A DNA stretch of 21,411 nt from an uncultured bacterium (GTDB lineage: Bacteria; Actinomycetota; Coriobacteriia; Coriobacteriales; Coriobacteriaceae). This document shows positions 1 through 7,698 of the stretch, in pieces. The stretch covers positions 1 to 21,411 of the forward strand of contig CAJMPM010000003.1 of assembly GCA_905215225.1 (NCBI GenBank), read 5' to 3'. Under the pieces are notes generated by a model. The model had not been told where the DNA came from. It was given only the letters and a program-made list of their open reading frames with translations, and did no database searches. The translations under genes were made by a program, and so were the position numbers. Positions within the stretch are counted from its first letter, which is position 1. Each line of letters opens with the position of its first letter.

Positions 1-1263
1 CGCGCCGATTGCCCGCTCGATCTTCGAGATGCAGGCGGAGGCGATGCCGGCGTACTTCAGCCGTACCAGCATATCGTGTGCACGCGTGCCGCCGGCAAAG
101 GCGACAAGCCCTGTGGTACCGGCGATGCGCTCGAAGTCGACGTCGTTGATCCTCGAGACAGCGTGGCCGTCGGCGGCGTTGTCGTTCAGAAAGAAGGCGC
201 TGAGTCTGCCGCCCGCCGTCTTAATGGACTGGATCTGGCGATCGAAGCCCACGGGATTCTTGGCCAGGTTTGCCTCGACGGTACGGCCGGCGATCTCCCA
301 GCGGCCCATGCGTCCGCCGGCGGGGACGTAGGCATCGAGCGTGGACTGTAGATGTGCCGCGCCCACGCCCAGCTCGCGCGCCGCAAAGAAGGCGGCGGCA
401 ACGTTATAGACCATGTATAGGCCGTTGTAGCGCGTGGCGATGTGTGCGGCAGCCGCGTCGGGCGCAGATCCAAAGACCAGGTCAAAACCATAGCCGTCGC
501 AGCCGAGCTCCACGTCCGTCACGCGACGGACAAGCGCAGGGCGGGCCCAGCCGCACGAGGGGCAATGGTATGCTCCAAGCTGTCCGTACTGCACATAGTC
601 GTACTCCAGCGGCGCGTTGCACTGCGAGCAAAAGCGCGAGTCGCTAATGCGGTCAGACTCGGTGTCGGTGGCGCCGTCGATGCCAAAGGCGATGCTTGCA
701 TTGGGAACGCGCGCGGCGATCGCGGCACACAGCGGGGCGTCGGCGTTATAGATGAGCGTCGTTGTCGGCGAAAGCTCCAGCGCGTGGGCGATGACGTCCT
801 GGGTGTGGTCGATCTCACCGTAGCGGTCCAGCTGGTCGCGGAACAGGTTGAGCAGCACAAAGTAGGTCGGCTTGAGCTTGGGCAGGACGCGCACCGTGTA
901 GAGCTCGTCGCACTCAAAGACGCCTACGCGCTTGCTGCTGGCGGTTCGCTTAAGGTTGCCGCGCGCCTCGAGCAACGCGCCCACCACGCCTGGCTCCATG
1001 TTGTTGCCGGCGCGGTTGCATACGACGGTGGCGCCGCGGGCGGCATCGGCATCGGCGATGAGGTTGGAGGTGGTGGTCTTGCCGTTGGTGCCGGTGATCA
1101 CCACGCTGCGGTCGACAAGGCCCGCGAGGTCGCTTAGCAGCTCGGGGTCGATCTTCATGGCGATGCGGCCGGGGAGTGCGCCGCCCTGGCGCTTAAGGAC
1201 GGAGCGCAGCCCCCAGCGGGCGATATCGCTCGAGGTGCAGGCGAGAGATGAGCGGAAGTTCAT
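1..1263 (-). CDS. murT: Lipid II isoglutaminyl synthase, MurT subunit (3' end cut by window edge)
   Basis: Minus-strand frame open from ATG at 1263 to the window edge (421 residues, no stop). MurT is the Mur-ligase-like subunit that, with the glutaminase GatD, amidates the D-Glu of lipid II stem peptides in the cytoplasm. Visible: the P-loop TGTNGKTTT (residues 58-66), a central Mur-ligase domain, and a Cys4 zinc ribbon (C212, C215, C234, C237) typical of MurT and absent from other Mur ligases. A C-terminal DUF1727-type region begins near ANLAKNPVGF (331-340) and contains NDNAADG, whose Asp365 matches the family's Asp completing the GatD catalytic triad. The start is preceded by TAGGAA at an 8-9 nt spacing. 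It lies 45 bp downstream of two TPR-like genes on the same strand. gatD would be expected just beyond the left edge. Only a short C-terminal piece should be missing. Confidence 0.93.
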   Translation of the reverse strand, partial: MNFRSSLACTSSDIARWGLRSVLKRQGGALPGRIAMKIDPELLSDLAGLVDRSVVITGTNGKTTTSNLIADADAARGATVVCNRAGNNMEPGVVGALLEARGNLKRTASSKRVGVFECDELYTVRVLPKLKPTYFVLLNLFRDQLDRYGEIDHTQDVIAHALELSPTTTLIYNADAPLCAAIAARVPNASIAFGIDGATDTESDRISDSRFCSQCNAPLEYDYVQYGQLGAYHCPSCGWARPALVRRVTDVELGCDGYGFDLVFGSAPDAAAAHIATRYNGLYMVYNVAAAFFAARELGVGAAHLQSTLDAYVPAGGRMGRWEIAGRTVEANLAKNPVGFDRQIQSIKTAGGRLSAFFLNDNAADGHAVSRINDVDFERIAGTTGLVAFAGGTRAHDMLVRLKYAGIASACISKIERAIGA

Positions 1264-1308
1264 GAAGCCGTTCCTAACGTGAATGACATGGTCGTGACGT
1301 TTGTGCCG

Positions 1309-2352
1309 TTAAAAGCCGTAACGGCGCGCAAATTCCTGGGCAAGCTGCGATACGTCTTCGCAAGCGTTGGCCCAGGGGGCAAAGTCGGGGGTGTCCGAGA
1401 TAATGCCGTCGGCTTCCCAAACCGCCTGGTGCGAGAGGTCACAGGGGTCGCGCGGCTCGGGTCGGCAGGGAAGATACGGCGTCTGGTACATAGGGTTCAG
1501 CAAGAAGAACGCGCCGCCCTCGCAACGGTTGGCGAACTCACGCAGCGCGCGCGTCGCCGGGCGCATCTTGTTTGTTTTGAACAACAGGATCGTGCGGGCG
1601 AGTAGGTACCAGGGGGAGCTCTCGAGGGCATCGGCCCCCATCTGCTCCTCGAGCTGGTGGGCCAGGGCAAAAAAGCCGTCCTGGTCTTCCAAGCGAGCGA
1701 GGGCGAGCAACACGGTGCCGGCAGCTCGGGTGGGATAGCCTTCTGCCTTAAGAACGCGGCGGGCGTAGTTGGCGGCAGCACGGTAACGAGCGCTCGCCAT
1801 GCACAGCTGCGAGATGGCCTCGAGTGTGTGAAGCCATCCGATAAGAGCTGGCTCGCTCACGGTAAGGTCTGCTGCGGTGACATCGTCGGCCAAAAAATTA
1901 TTGGCCCAGAAGTGAGGGGCCTCCATGTCGAACCCGGGCACGCTTTGTTGCAGGTAGTCGGCCGTACTCGTCTCGAGCTTCATCAAGTCGCCCAGGCAGG
2001 CGTCAACGGGCGTGTCGGCCAGGATGATGGCGAGCAGCTGCGCGTCGAGGACATACGCATCGACGCGGACAATCTTGAGCAGCTCATCGCGCATGTCGTC
2101 GAACAGACGATTGCGCGTCTGCTCGAATTCCTCGTCGCTGCCCATGTCCTCGATGCGATGGAGCTCGTCGAGCAGGTGGCGATGAACACCGGCGTAGGAC
2201 AGCAGCGCCTGGGCATGCTCGGACTGCGCATACTTTTGGGGATTCGCGCTAATGTCGTTATGGACAAGCTCGCGTGCTGCATCGGTGAGCTCGGGGTGCG
2301 ACACCAGATAGGTGCGCTCCAGGTAGGCGGGGATGTAGACGCTCGGATCCAT
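1309..2352 (-). CDS. TPR-like hypothetical protein (paralogue of the upstream gene)
   Basis: A 347-residue soluble, alpha-helical protein without signal peptide or membrane segment. No named family is certain. Its ATG overlaps the stop of the preceding gene (TAATG at 2354-2350) and has GGAGGAG upstream inside that gene, so the two are translationally coupled. Residues about 165-230 (GWLHTLEAI, RYRAAANYARRVLKAEG, VLLALARLED) align by eye with the middle of the upstream protein, and a later block beginning SPWYLLAR aligns with its DPWTLIAL. The pair therefore looks like an old tandem duplication with TPR-type helical hairpins. TPR proteins usually act as protein-binding scaffolds; the partner here is unknown. 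It lies 45 bp upstream of murT on the same strand and is probably cotranscribed. High G/C third positions support a real gene. Confidence 0.8.
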   Translation of the reverse strand: MDPSVYIPAYLERTYLVSHPELTDAARELVHNDISANPQKYAQSEHAQALLSYAGVHRHLLDELHRIEDMGSDEEFEQTRNRLFDDMRDELLKIVRVDAYVLDAQLLAIILADTPVDACLGDLMKLETSTADYLQQSVPGFDMEAPHFWANNFLADDVTAADLTVSEPALIGWLHTLEAISQLCMASARYRAAANYARRVLKAEGYPTRAAGTVLLALARLEDQDGFFALAHQLEEQMGADALESSPWYLLARTILLFKTNKMRPATRALREFANRCEGGAFFLLNPMYQTPYLPCRPEPRDPCDLSHQAVWEADGIISDTPDFAPWANACEDVSQLAQEFARRYGF

Positions 2353-3428
2353 TAGAGGTCTCCTCCCTTAAACGGCAAGCCCTGCTCGGCCGCCCGCAGG
2401 ATGCGCTCGTCGATCTGGGAGCGGACGATATCGTTGGTGGCGACCCAGGCGGCAAAGCTGGCGTTGTCGGGGGCGCCCAGGCCCTCCTGCAGTACCGGCG
2501 TCGCCTCGGATAGCGCAAGGACAAGCTCGTCGGTGGAGCCCGCACCCACGTTGACGCGGGCATAGACGCCATCGGGAAACTCGGTTTGGAAGTAGAGCGC
2601 CTCGGCCGCGTGCGGACACGAGCGTGCAAGGATACGCAGGTAGTGCTCGGCGCCCTCGTAGTCCAGCTCGCGCCAGGCTGCGCTCATCAGTGCGATGAGC
2701 GTCCACGGGTCCAAGTCGCGCTCCGCATCTTTGGGGCGGCGGCGCAGCGGGGTATTCGCGAGGTACGGCACGGAGTGGGCAGAGCGAAAGCGCTTGAGCT
2801 CCTCGGCGGGGTATTCGAGCTTTGCCATGGCGAGCATCGCGGTGTGGCGGACACCAGCGGGGTCGTTGGGCGCAAAGTCCAAGCTGCGGTTTGCGGCTTC
2901 GAGCGACATGCGGTAGCGGCCGCTAATGAGGGCGCGCGACGCAAGGGCGGCAAGCCAGCGCAGGTAGGGGCGGCGCATAAGGTCGCCTGCGGCCTCACGC
3001 TCGTAGGGGTCCTGCGCCGAGGCGATCTTGAGTGCCAGGTCGTGCTCGACTTCATCGCGCTTGGATACCAAGTACTGTACGTACTCCTCGTTGGAGTTGG
3101 CGGTGAGGGCGGTCAGCATGCGCTGGGCATCCCAGTTGGTAGGGTCGAGCGCGGCGGCCTCGCGAAGCATGTTCTCGGCAGCGGCCTCTTCTTGCTCTGC
3201 CTGGGTATCGTCAGGGATAAAGGGAATGCGGTAGTCGACAGCCTCGACCACCTTGGCAATGAGGTGCCCGGCGCGGTCGCGGTCGTGCACGATGAGCGGC
3301 GCGGGGTTGCGGGTGAATTGTTCCATCAGACGCTCTACGGCGGCACCGTCGGTGAGCGGGATATTGTCGCGGCGCAAGGCCTCAAGAACGAGGCGATGGC
3401 AATCCTCTTGAATGGGATCGAATGCCAT
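2352..3428 (-). CDS. TPR-like hypothetical protein, ST7/SEC-C-like repeat
   Basis: 358 residues from the ATG at 3428. This start is chosen over the ATG at 3458 because AAAGGAGG sits 4 nt upstream of it. The protein is helical and acidic, with no signal peptide or membrane segments. TPR-like units are visible: LREAAALDPTNWDAQRML, RMSLEAANRSLDFAPNDPAGVRH and later DYEGAEHYLRILARSCPHAAEAL. The phrase PNDPAGVRH resembles the NPNDNQGIRY motif of ST7/SEC-C-associated TPR proteins (family knowledge, by eye only). It is the first gene of a three-gene minus-strand run that ends in murT, and its stop overlaps the next start. Function is unknown; a scaffold role is inferred from the fold only. The gene-free region 3429-3928 upstream should hold its promoter; a TATATA-like element lies at 3466-3472. 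Confidence 0.8.
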   Translation of the reverse strand: MAFDPIQEDCHRLVLEALRRDNIPLTDGAAVERLMEQFTRNPAPLIVHDRDRAGHLIAKVVEAVDYRIPFIPDDTQAEQEEAAAENMLREAAALDPTNWDAQRMLTALTANSNEEYVQYLVSKRDEVEHDLALKIASAQDPYEREAAGDLMRRPYLRWLAALASRALISGRYRMSLEAANRSLDFAPNDPAGVRHTAMLAMAKLEYPAEELKRFRSAHSVPYLANTPLRRRPKDAERDLDPWTLIALMSAAWRELDYEGAEHYLRILARSCPHAAEALYFQTEFPDGVYARVNVGAGSTDELVLALSEATPVLQEGLGAPDNASFAAWVATNDIVRSQIDERILRAAEQGLPFKGGDL

Positions 3429-3928
3429 GGGGCCTCCTTTGCTGCGGTTAGGGTTCAAATGTTTCTATATAAAGTTCTAGTTTACCCGCATGTGGCACAC
3501 CGGGGGTGCCGCACTTGGACTTGCACCTTTGCACCACGAAGACGGATGTCGCACAAATGTCGGCACCTTGGACGACTGAGTGGTATCACGGTGCCGCAAA
3601 CGGTCGATTTTTGGCGGCGAACGGGGCACATTTTGGAGGGGCACAGTCCTGCCCGGGATATGTGGTCAACCTTGATAAAACGTTTGCCCAGCTTGGGAGT
3701 ATGAATGCCCCACAAGGGTCTTCAGGGATAGAAAAAACGTTTCATCATTGTCGGCTTTAGGTGAATAACTGACCAACCAGAACGGTAGAATAGTGTTTGT
3801 CTGAGCGTTGAGACGTTTAGACATCGCGCATTGTCATCGCCGGCAACGCGCAAAACGGTCCTAACGGAGCCAATTGGGTGCTCCGTTATATACGCAAGTC
3901 TAAGAGGGGCTTGTTTAGGAGGCACAGT
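3429..3928. other. 500-bp divergent intergenic region
   Basis: No convincing gene is present. It separates the minus-strand TPR/murT run from the plus-strand Fe-ADH gene and must hold both promoters. A TAGAAT -10-like hexamer lies at 3786-3791 (plus) and a TATATA-like element at 3466-3472 (minus side), neither with a good -35. GTGCCGCA occurs twice (about 3506 and 3591) among several GGCAC/GTGCC words, so the left part looks like degenerate repeat DNA. A short inverted repeat is listed separately at 3863-3887. Confidence 0.5.
3863..3887 (+). promoter_or_regulatory. Leader hairpin upstream of the Fe-ADH gene
   Basis: Arms AACGGAGC (3863-3870) and GCTCCGTT (3880-3887) pair perfectly around a 9-nt loop and are followed by ATATA, not a T run. 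It lies 41 nt before the start codon, so it would be in the 5' leader or act as a DNA operator. It is not a standard terminator. Confidence 0.4.
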
Positions 3929-5152
3929 ATGGGACGTTTTACCAATCCTCGCGATCTGTACTTTGGTGAGGGCGCTCGCCACGAGGTGAAGAACCTCAAG
4001 GGCAAGAAGGCCATCATCGTTTCTGGCGGCAGCTCTATGCGCCGCGGCGGGTTCCTGCAGGACGTCGAGAACGACCTTAAGGAAGGCGGTTTCGAGGTCA
4101 AGCTGTTCGAGGGCGTCGAGTCCGACCCGTCCATCGAGACGGTCATGAAGGGCGCCGAGGCCATGCGCGAGTTCGAGCCCGACTGGATTATCGCCATCGG
4201 CGGCGGCTCGCCCATCGATGCCGCTAAGGCCATGTGGGTCTTCTACGAGTATCCCGAGGAGTCCTTCGATAACATCATCCAGCCGTTCAGCTTCCCTGAG
4301 CTGCGTCAGAAGGCTCACTTCTGCGCCATCTCCTCTACCTCCGGTACCGCTACCGAGGTCACTGCCTTCTCCGTCATTACCGACTATGCCAAGGGCATCA
4401 AGTACCCGCTGGCCGACTTCAACATCACCCCTGATGTCGCCATCGTCGACCCCGAGCTCACCTACACCATGCCCGCCAAGCTGTGCGCTCACACCGGCAT
4501 GGACGCTCTGACCCACTGCATGGAGGCCTACGTTTCCACCTGCGCCTCTATGTTCACCGATGCCAACGCCCTGCACGGCATCCGCGAGATCGTCGAGTGG
4601 CTGCCCAAGTCCTATGCTGGCGACCATGAGGCCCGTCAGCACATGCACGAGGCTCAGTGCATCGCCGGTATCGCCTTCTCCTCGGGCCTGCTCGGCATCG
4701 TTCACTCCATGGCTCACAAGACCGGTGCTGCCTTCGAGAACGGCCACATCATCCACGGTGCCGCTAACGCCATGTACCTGGGCAAGGTCATCCAGTGGAA
4801 CTCCAAGGACCCGCGTGCTGCCGAGCGTTACGCTTACGTGGCCAAGGAGATCCTGCACCTTCCCGGCGAGACCAACGAGGAGCTCATCGCTGCGCTCGTC
4901 CAGAAGATCCGCGACCTCAACGACCAGCTCAACATTCCGCAGTCCATCAAGGATTACGCGAATGGTGGCGTGAAGGTCGACGCCGAGAACCCGCAGATGG
5001 TCTCCGAGGAGGAGTTCCTCGCCAAGCTTCCCGAGATCGCCGCGAACGCCGAGACCGACGCCTGCACGCCGGAGAACCCGCGTGAGACCAAGGCTGCCGA
5101 CTTCGAGAAGATCCTCAAGGCCTGCTACTACGACACCGACATCGATTTCTAA
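3929..5152 (+). CDS. Iron-containing (type III) alcohol dehydrogenase
   Basis: 407 residues from the ATG at 3929, preceded by TTAGGAGG at 6 nt; an in-frame ATG at 3878 has no such site. Family members reduce aldehydes to alcohols (or the reverse) with NAD(P)H in the cytoplasm. Visible: the dinucleotide-binding GGGSPIDAAKAMW (residues 91-103), the STSGTATEVTAFSVI block, and the metal-binding set D192 and H196 (MDALTHCMEAY), H259/H263 (GIVHSMAH) and H276 (HIIHGAANA), matching the Fe-ADH pattern known from FucO. Length is typical (about 380-410). It most resembles the butanol dehydrogenase/1,3-propanediol dehydrogenase-like branch, but the substrate cannot be read from sequence. A strong terminator follows 22 bp after the stop, so it is probably expressed as a single gene. 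It is the first of three superfamily members in a row. Confidence 0.92.
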   Translation: MGRFTNPRDLYFGEGARHEVKNLKGKKAIIVSGGSSMRRGGFLQDVENDLKEGGFEVKLFEGVESDPSIETVMKGAEAMREFEPDWIIAIGGGSPIDAAKAMWVFYEYPEESFDNIIQPFSFPELRQKAHFCAISSTSGTATEVTAFSVITDYAKGIKYPLADFNITPDVAIVDPELTYTMPAKLCAHTGMDALTHCMEAYVSTCASMFTDANALHGIREIVEWLPKSYAGDHEARQHMHEAQCIAGIAFSSGLLGIVHSMAHKTGAAFENGHIIHGAANAMYLGKVIQWNSKDPRAAERYAYVAKEILHLPGETNEELIAALVQKIRDLNDQLNIPQSIKDYANGGVKVDAENPQMVSEEEFLAKLPEIAANAETDACTPENPRETKAADFEKILKACYYDTDIDF

Positions 5153-5174
5153 TCGACTCTTGTTATCGTAACGA

Positions 5175-5216
5175 GGGGCTCCGCACGTATCCGTACGGAG
5201 CCCCTTTCTTTTTTTA
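5175..5216 (+). terminator. Intrinsic terminator after Fe-ADH
   Basis: GGGGCTCCG (5175-5183) pairs perfectly with CGGAGCCCC (5196-5204), followed by a T-rich run (TTTCTTTTTTT). It lies between the Fe-ADH stop and the glycerol dehydrogenase start, only 82 bp apart, so the second gene depends on readthrough or on a promoter overlapping this element. Confidence 0.9.
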
Positions 5217-5234
5217 TTAGAGAATGGGATAGTT

Positions 5235-6335
5235 ATGGCTGCAATTTTCAATAGCCCCAGCAAGTACATCCAGGGTCCGGACGAGCTCGCCAAGCTCGGC
5301 TCCTATGTCGAGCCGCTCGGCGCTAAGGCCCTCGTCATCGTGACGCCTTCGGGCAAGAAGCGCGTCGGTGCCAAGATCGAGGGCGGCTTTGCCGAGGCCA
5401 AGGCCGAGCTGCTGTTCGAGGACTTTAACGGCGAGTGCTCCAAGGGCGAGGTCGATCGTCTGGTTGCGCTCGCTCGCGACAACGGTTGCGACATCATCGT
5501 CGGTGTCGGTGGCGGCAAGATCCTCGACACCGCGAAGGCCGTTGCCTACTACCTGGAGTCCCCGGTCATCATTTGCCCCACCATCGCTTCGACCGATGCA
5601 CCGTGTTCGGCACTTTCGGTGCTCTACACCGACGACGGCCAGTTCGATAAATACCTCTTCCTTAAGGCAAACCCCAATATTGTCCTGATGGATACGACGG
5701 TTATCGCGGCGAGCCCGGTGCGCCTGACGGTTTCCGGTATGGGCGATGCGCTCGCAACCTACTTTGAGGCCCAGGCGACGCACGATGCCGACGGCGGCAC
5801 CTGCGCTGGCGGCAAGGGCGGCATGGCCGGCCTGGCGCTCGCCAAGCTCTGCTACGAGACGCTTATGGCCGATGGCGTCAAGGCCAAGGTCGCACTGGAG
5901 AAGGGTGCGCTCACGCCTGCCGTCGAGCACATCATTGAGGCCAACACGCTGCTCTCCGGCATTGGCTTTGAGAGCTCGGGCCTTGCTGCTGCTCATGCCA
6001 TCCACAATGGTCTGACGATGCTGCCCGAGTGCCACGGCATGTATCACGGCGAGAAGGTCGCCTTTGGCACTATCGTCCAGCTGGTACTCGAGGATGCTCC
6101 GACTGAGAAACTCGAGGAAGTCTTGGGCTTCTGCATTGAGCTGGGCCTGCCGGTCACGATGAAGGAACTTGGCGTTGCCGAGCTTACGCGCGAGCAGGCC
6201 ATGATTGTTGCCGAGGCCGCCTGCGCGCCCGATGACACCATGTGCAACATGCCGTTTGAGGTGACGCCGGAGATGGTCGCAAACGCCATCCTGGGTGCCG
6301 ACGCGCTGGGCCACTACTATCTCATGGATGAGTAA
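5235..6335 (+). CDS. gldA: Glycerol dehydrogenase
   Basis: 366 residues, the normal GldA length. It is an NAD-dependent zinc enzyme of the Fe-ADH superfamily that interconverts glycerol and dihydroxyacetone (and 1,2-propanediol/hydroxyacetone) in the cytoplasm. Visible: NAD motif VGVGGGKILDTAKA (89-102), STDAPCSALSVLYT (119-132), SGMGDALATYFEAQ (167-180), and metal ligands D171, H254 (AAAHAIHNGL) and H271 (MYHGEKVAFG), which are the positions known for GldA. The ribosome site is weak (GAGAATGGG), and a terminator stands directly upstream. A second terminator follows 14 bp after the stop. A paralogue begins at 6480. A role in glycerol fermentation or redox balancing is inferred; no dihydroxyacetone kinase is present in the window. 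Confidence 0.93.
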   Translation: MAAIFNSPSKYIQGPDELAKLGSYVEPLGAKALVIVTPSGKKRVGAKIEGGFAEAKAELLFEDFNGECSKGEVDRLVALARDNGCDIIVGVGGGKILDTAKAVAYYLESPVIICPTIASTDAPCSALSVLYTDDGQFDKYLFLKANPNIVLMDTTVIAASPVRLTVSGMGDALATYFEAQATHDADGGTCAGGKGGMAGLALAKLCYETLMADGVKAKVALEKGALTPAVEHIIEANTLLSGIGFESSGLAAAHAIHNGLTMLPECHGMYHGEKVAFGTIVQLVLEDAPTEKLEEVLGFCIELGLPVTMKELGVAELTREQAMIVAEAACAPDDTMCNMPFEVTPEMVANAILGADALGHYYLMDE

Positions 6336-6349
6336 ATCAAGCTAAGGAA

Positions 6350-6384
6350 GGGGCAAAGCCAGCAGATGGCTTTGCCCCTTTTTG
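6350..6384 (+). terminator. Intrinsic terminator after gldA
   Basis: Perfect 11-bp stem GGGGCAAAGCC (6350-6360) / GGCTTTGCCCC (6368-6378), a 7-nt loop, then TTTTT. It lies 15 bp after the gldA stop. Confidence 0.93.
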
Positions 6385-6388
6385 CTAT

Positions 6389-6448
6389 GGTGCAAAGTGG
6401 CCTGTCTCCAATGCACAAGTTGGTGCAGGGGGCAGGTTACTTTGTACC
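6389..6448 (+). promoter_or_regulatory. Long imperfect inverted repeat in the leader of the second glycerol dehydrogenase
   Basis: Arms GGTGCAAAGTGGCCTGTC (6389-6406) and GGCAGGTTACTTTGTACC (6431-6448) pair at all 18 positions in plus-strand RNA, four of them as G-U or U-G wobbles; in minus-strand RNA the same four would be A-C mismatches. Inside are TCC/GGG (6407-6409/6428-6430) and TGCAC/GTGCA (6412-6416/6423-6427), giving about 26 pairs in 60 nt. No T run follows. It starts 5 nt after the gldA terminator and ends 31 nt before the next start codon, so it could be an RNA leader element or a decaying palindromic repeat. Confidence 0.6.
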
Positions 6449-6479
6449 AATCGTTGTTTGATGAAGGGCGGATTCTCGT

Positions 6480-7547
6480 ATGGCGCTTCCCATGGTTTAT
6501 GGCGGTCCCGGCCGGTATGTTCAGGGGCCGGGCGAACTTTCGCGTCAGGGCAGGTATTTGTCATGGTTGGGCTGCGCTGCCTATGTCTTGTTTGACCAGG
6601 GCACCGAGGATCGGCTGTGCAAGCAGATTGTCGATGGATTTCTGGACGAAGATCTAAGCGAGCCGTTCTTTAAGATTTATGACGGTCCGTGTACGGAAGA
6701 GGCCGTTGTCGAAATGGCTAAGGAAGCCCAGGCCGAGTATTGCGACATGGTAGTGGGTATTGGCGGCGGCAAAATGCTCGATATCGCCAAGGCCGTTGCG
6801 TTTTATGCCGAGTTGCCGTTGTGCGTATGTCCCACGGCGGCGTCGATGGACGGTCCGTGCAGCGCGATTTCGGTGTTGTATCACGAGGATGGGTCGTTCG
6901 ACCGCTACCTGATGCTCGAGAAGAATCCAGACCTGGTCGTGGTCGATACCAACGTGGTCGCGGCAGCCCCGCTGCGTATGACGGTCGCTGGCATGGGCGA
7001 CGCACTGGCAACGTACTTCGAGGCGCGTTCGTGCGCCGCGGCGCACGGTACCAACGAGCACGGTGGCGAGCCGGGGCACTTGGCTCTGGTCGCGGCTCGC
7101 GCCTGCTACGACACGCTCATGGAGTGCGGCGTCGCTGCCAAGCGCGATCTCAAAAAGGGCCGTACATCGCCGGCAGTTGAGCGCCTGATCGAGTGCAATA
7201 TTCTGCTTTCGGGTGTTGGCTTTGAGAGTGGCGGTTTGGCGCTGGCGCATGCCATCGCCAACGGCCTGACGATTTTGCCCGAGTGCAAGACCATGCACGG
7301 CGAGGCCGTAGCGTTTGGTCTGGTGGTCCAGCTTCGTCTGGAGCGTGCGCCCGAGCTTGATCAGGTGCTCGAGTTTTGCCAACGCGTCGGTCTGCCGACG
7401 ACGCTCAAGGAGCTGGGCCTTGGCGAGATTTCCGATGCCGATCTGCAGAGTGGTGCAAATGCGGTCTTTAGAAACGAGCGCAATATGGCTAACGAACAGG
7501 CCAAGGTGACCAAACTAAAGCTCGTGCAGTTCATGTGCGAGGCATAG
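6480..7547 (+). CDS. Glycerol dehydrogenase-like protein (GldA paralogue)
   Basis: 355 residues. It parallels the preceding GldA along its length: VGIGGGKMLDIAKA (92-105), ASMDGPCSAISVLYH, AGMGDALATYFEA, and metal ligands D174, H257 (LALAHAIANGL) and H273 (MHGEAVAFG). All three zinc ligands are kept, so catalysis is expected, but changes near the active site (STDAPCS to SMDGPCS, HAIHNG to HAIANG) and a shorter, divergent C-terminus argue for another polyol or hydroxyketone substrate. The ribosome site is weak (GAAGGGCGG, 8 nt). It follows the gldA terminator and a long hairpin. No clear terminator lies before the 4Fe-4S gene 151 bp downstream. A degenerate promoter for that gene (TATCAT at 7653-7658) is possible. 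Confidence 0.88.
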   Translation: MALPMVYGGPGRYVQGPGELSRQGRYLSWLGCAAYVLFDQGTEDRLCKQIVDGFLDEDLSEPFFKIYDGPCTEEAVVEMAKEAQAEYCDMVVGIGGGKMLDIAKAVAFYAELPLCVCPTAASMDGPCSAISVLYHEDGSFDRYLMLEKNPDLVVVDTNVVAAAPLRMTVAGMGDALATYFEARSCAAAHGTNEHGGEPGHLALVAARACYDTLMECGVAAKRDLKKGRTSPAVERLIECNILLSGVGFESGGLALAHAIANGLTILPECKTMHGEAVAFGLVVQLRLERAPELDQVLEFCQRVGLPTTLKELGLGEISDADLQSGANAVFRNERNMANEQAKVTKLKLVQFMCEA

Positions 7548-7698
7548 CTTGGCACTTGATTGACCTTGTGCAATCGAGGCGGCGATGGGCCATGGGCTAT
7601 TTGCCGCAAAGATGCGCCGCGTGTAATTTGCCCGAGGCGTGGACCGATAGCGTATCATTATCTCTTGCTTGTTTGCACTGCTCAGGGAGGGGCCGCGC

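Noticed and set aside
3482..3760. Short frames in the 3429-3928 intergenic region
   Set aside because: No ribosome sites, no codon bias and no motifs; probable noise among repeated GTGCC/GGCAC words.
3722..5293. Long minus-strand open frame opposite the Fe-ADH gene
   Set aside because: Antisense shadow of a clear Fe-ADH gene; no ribosome site and no recognisable motif.
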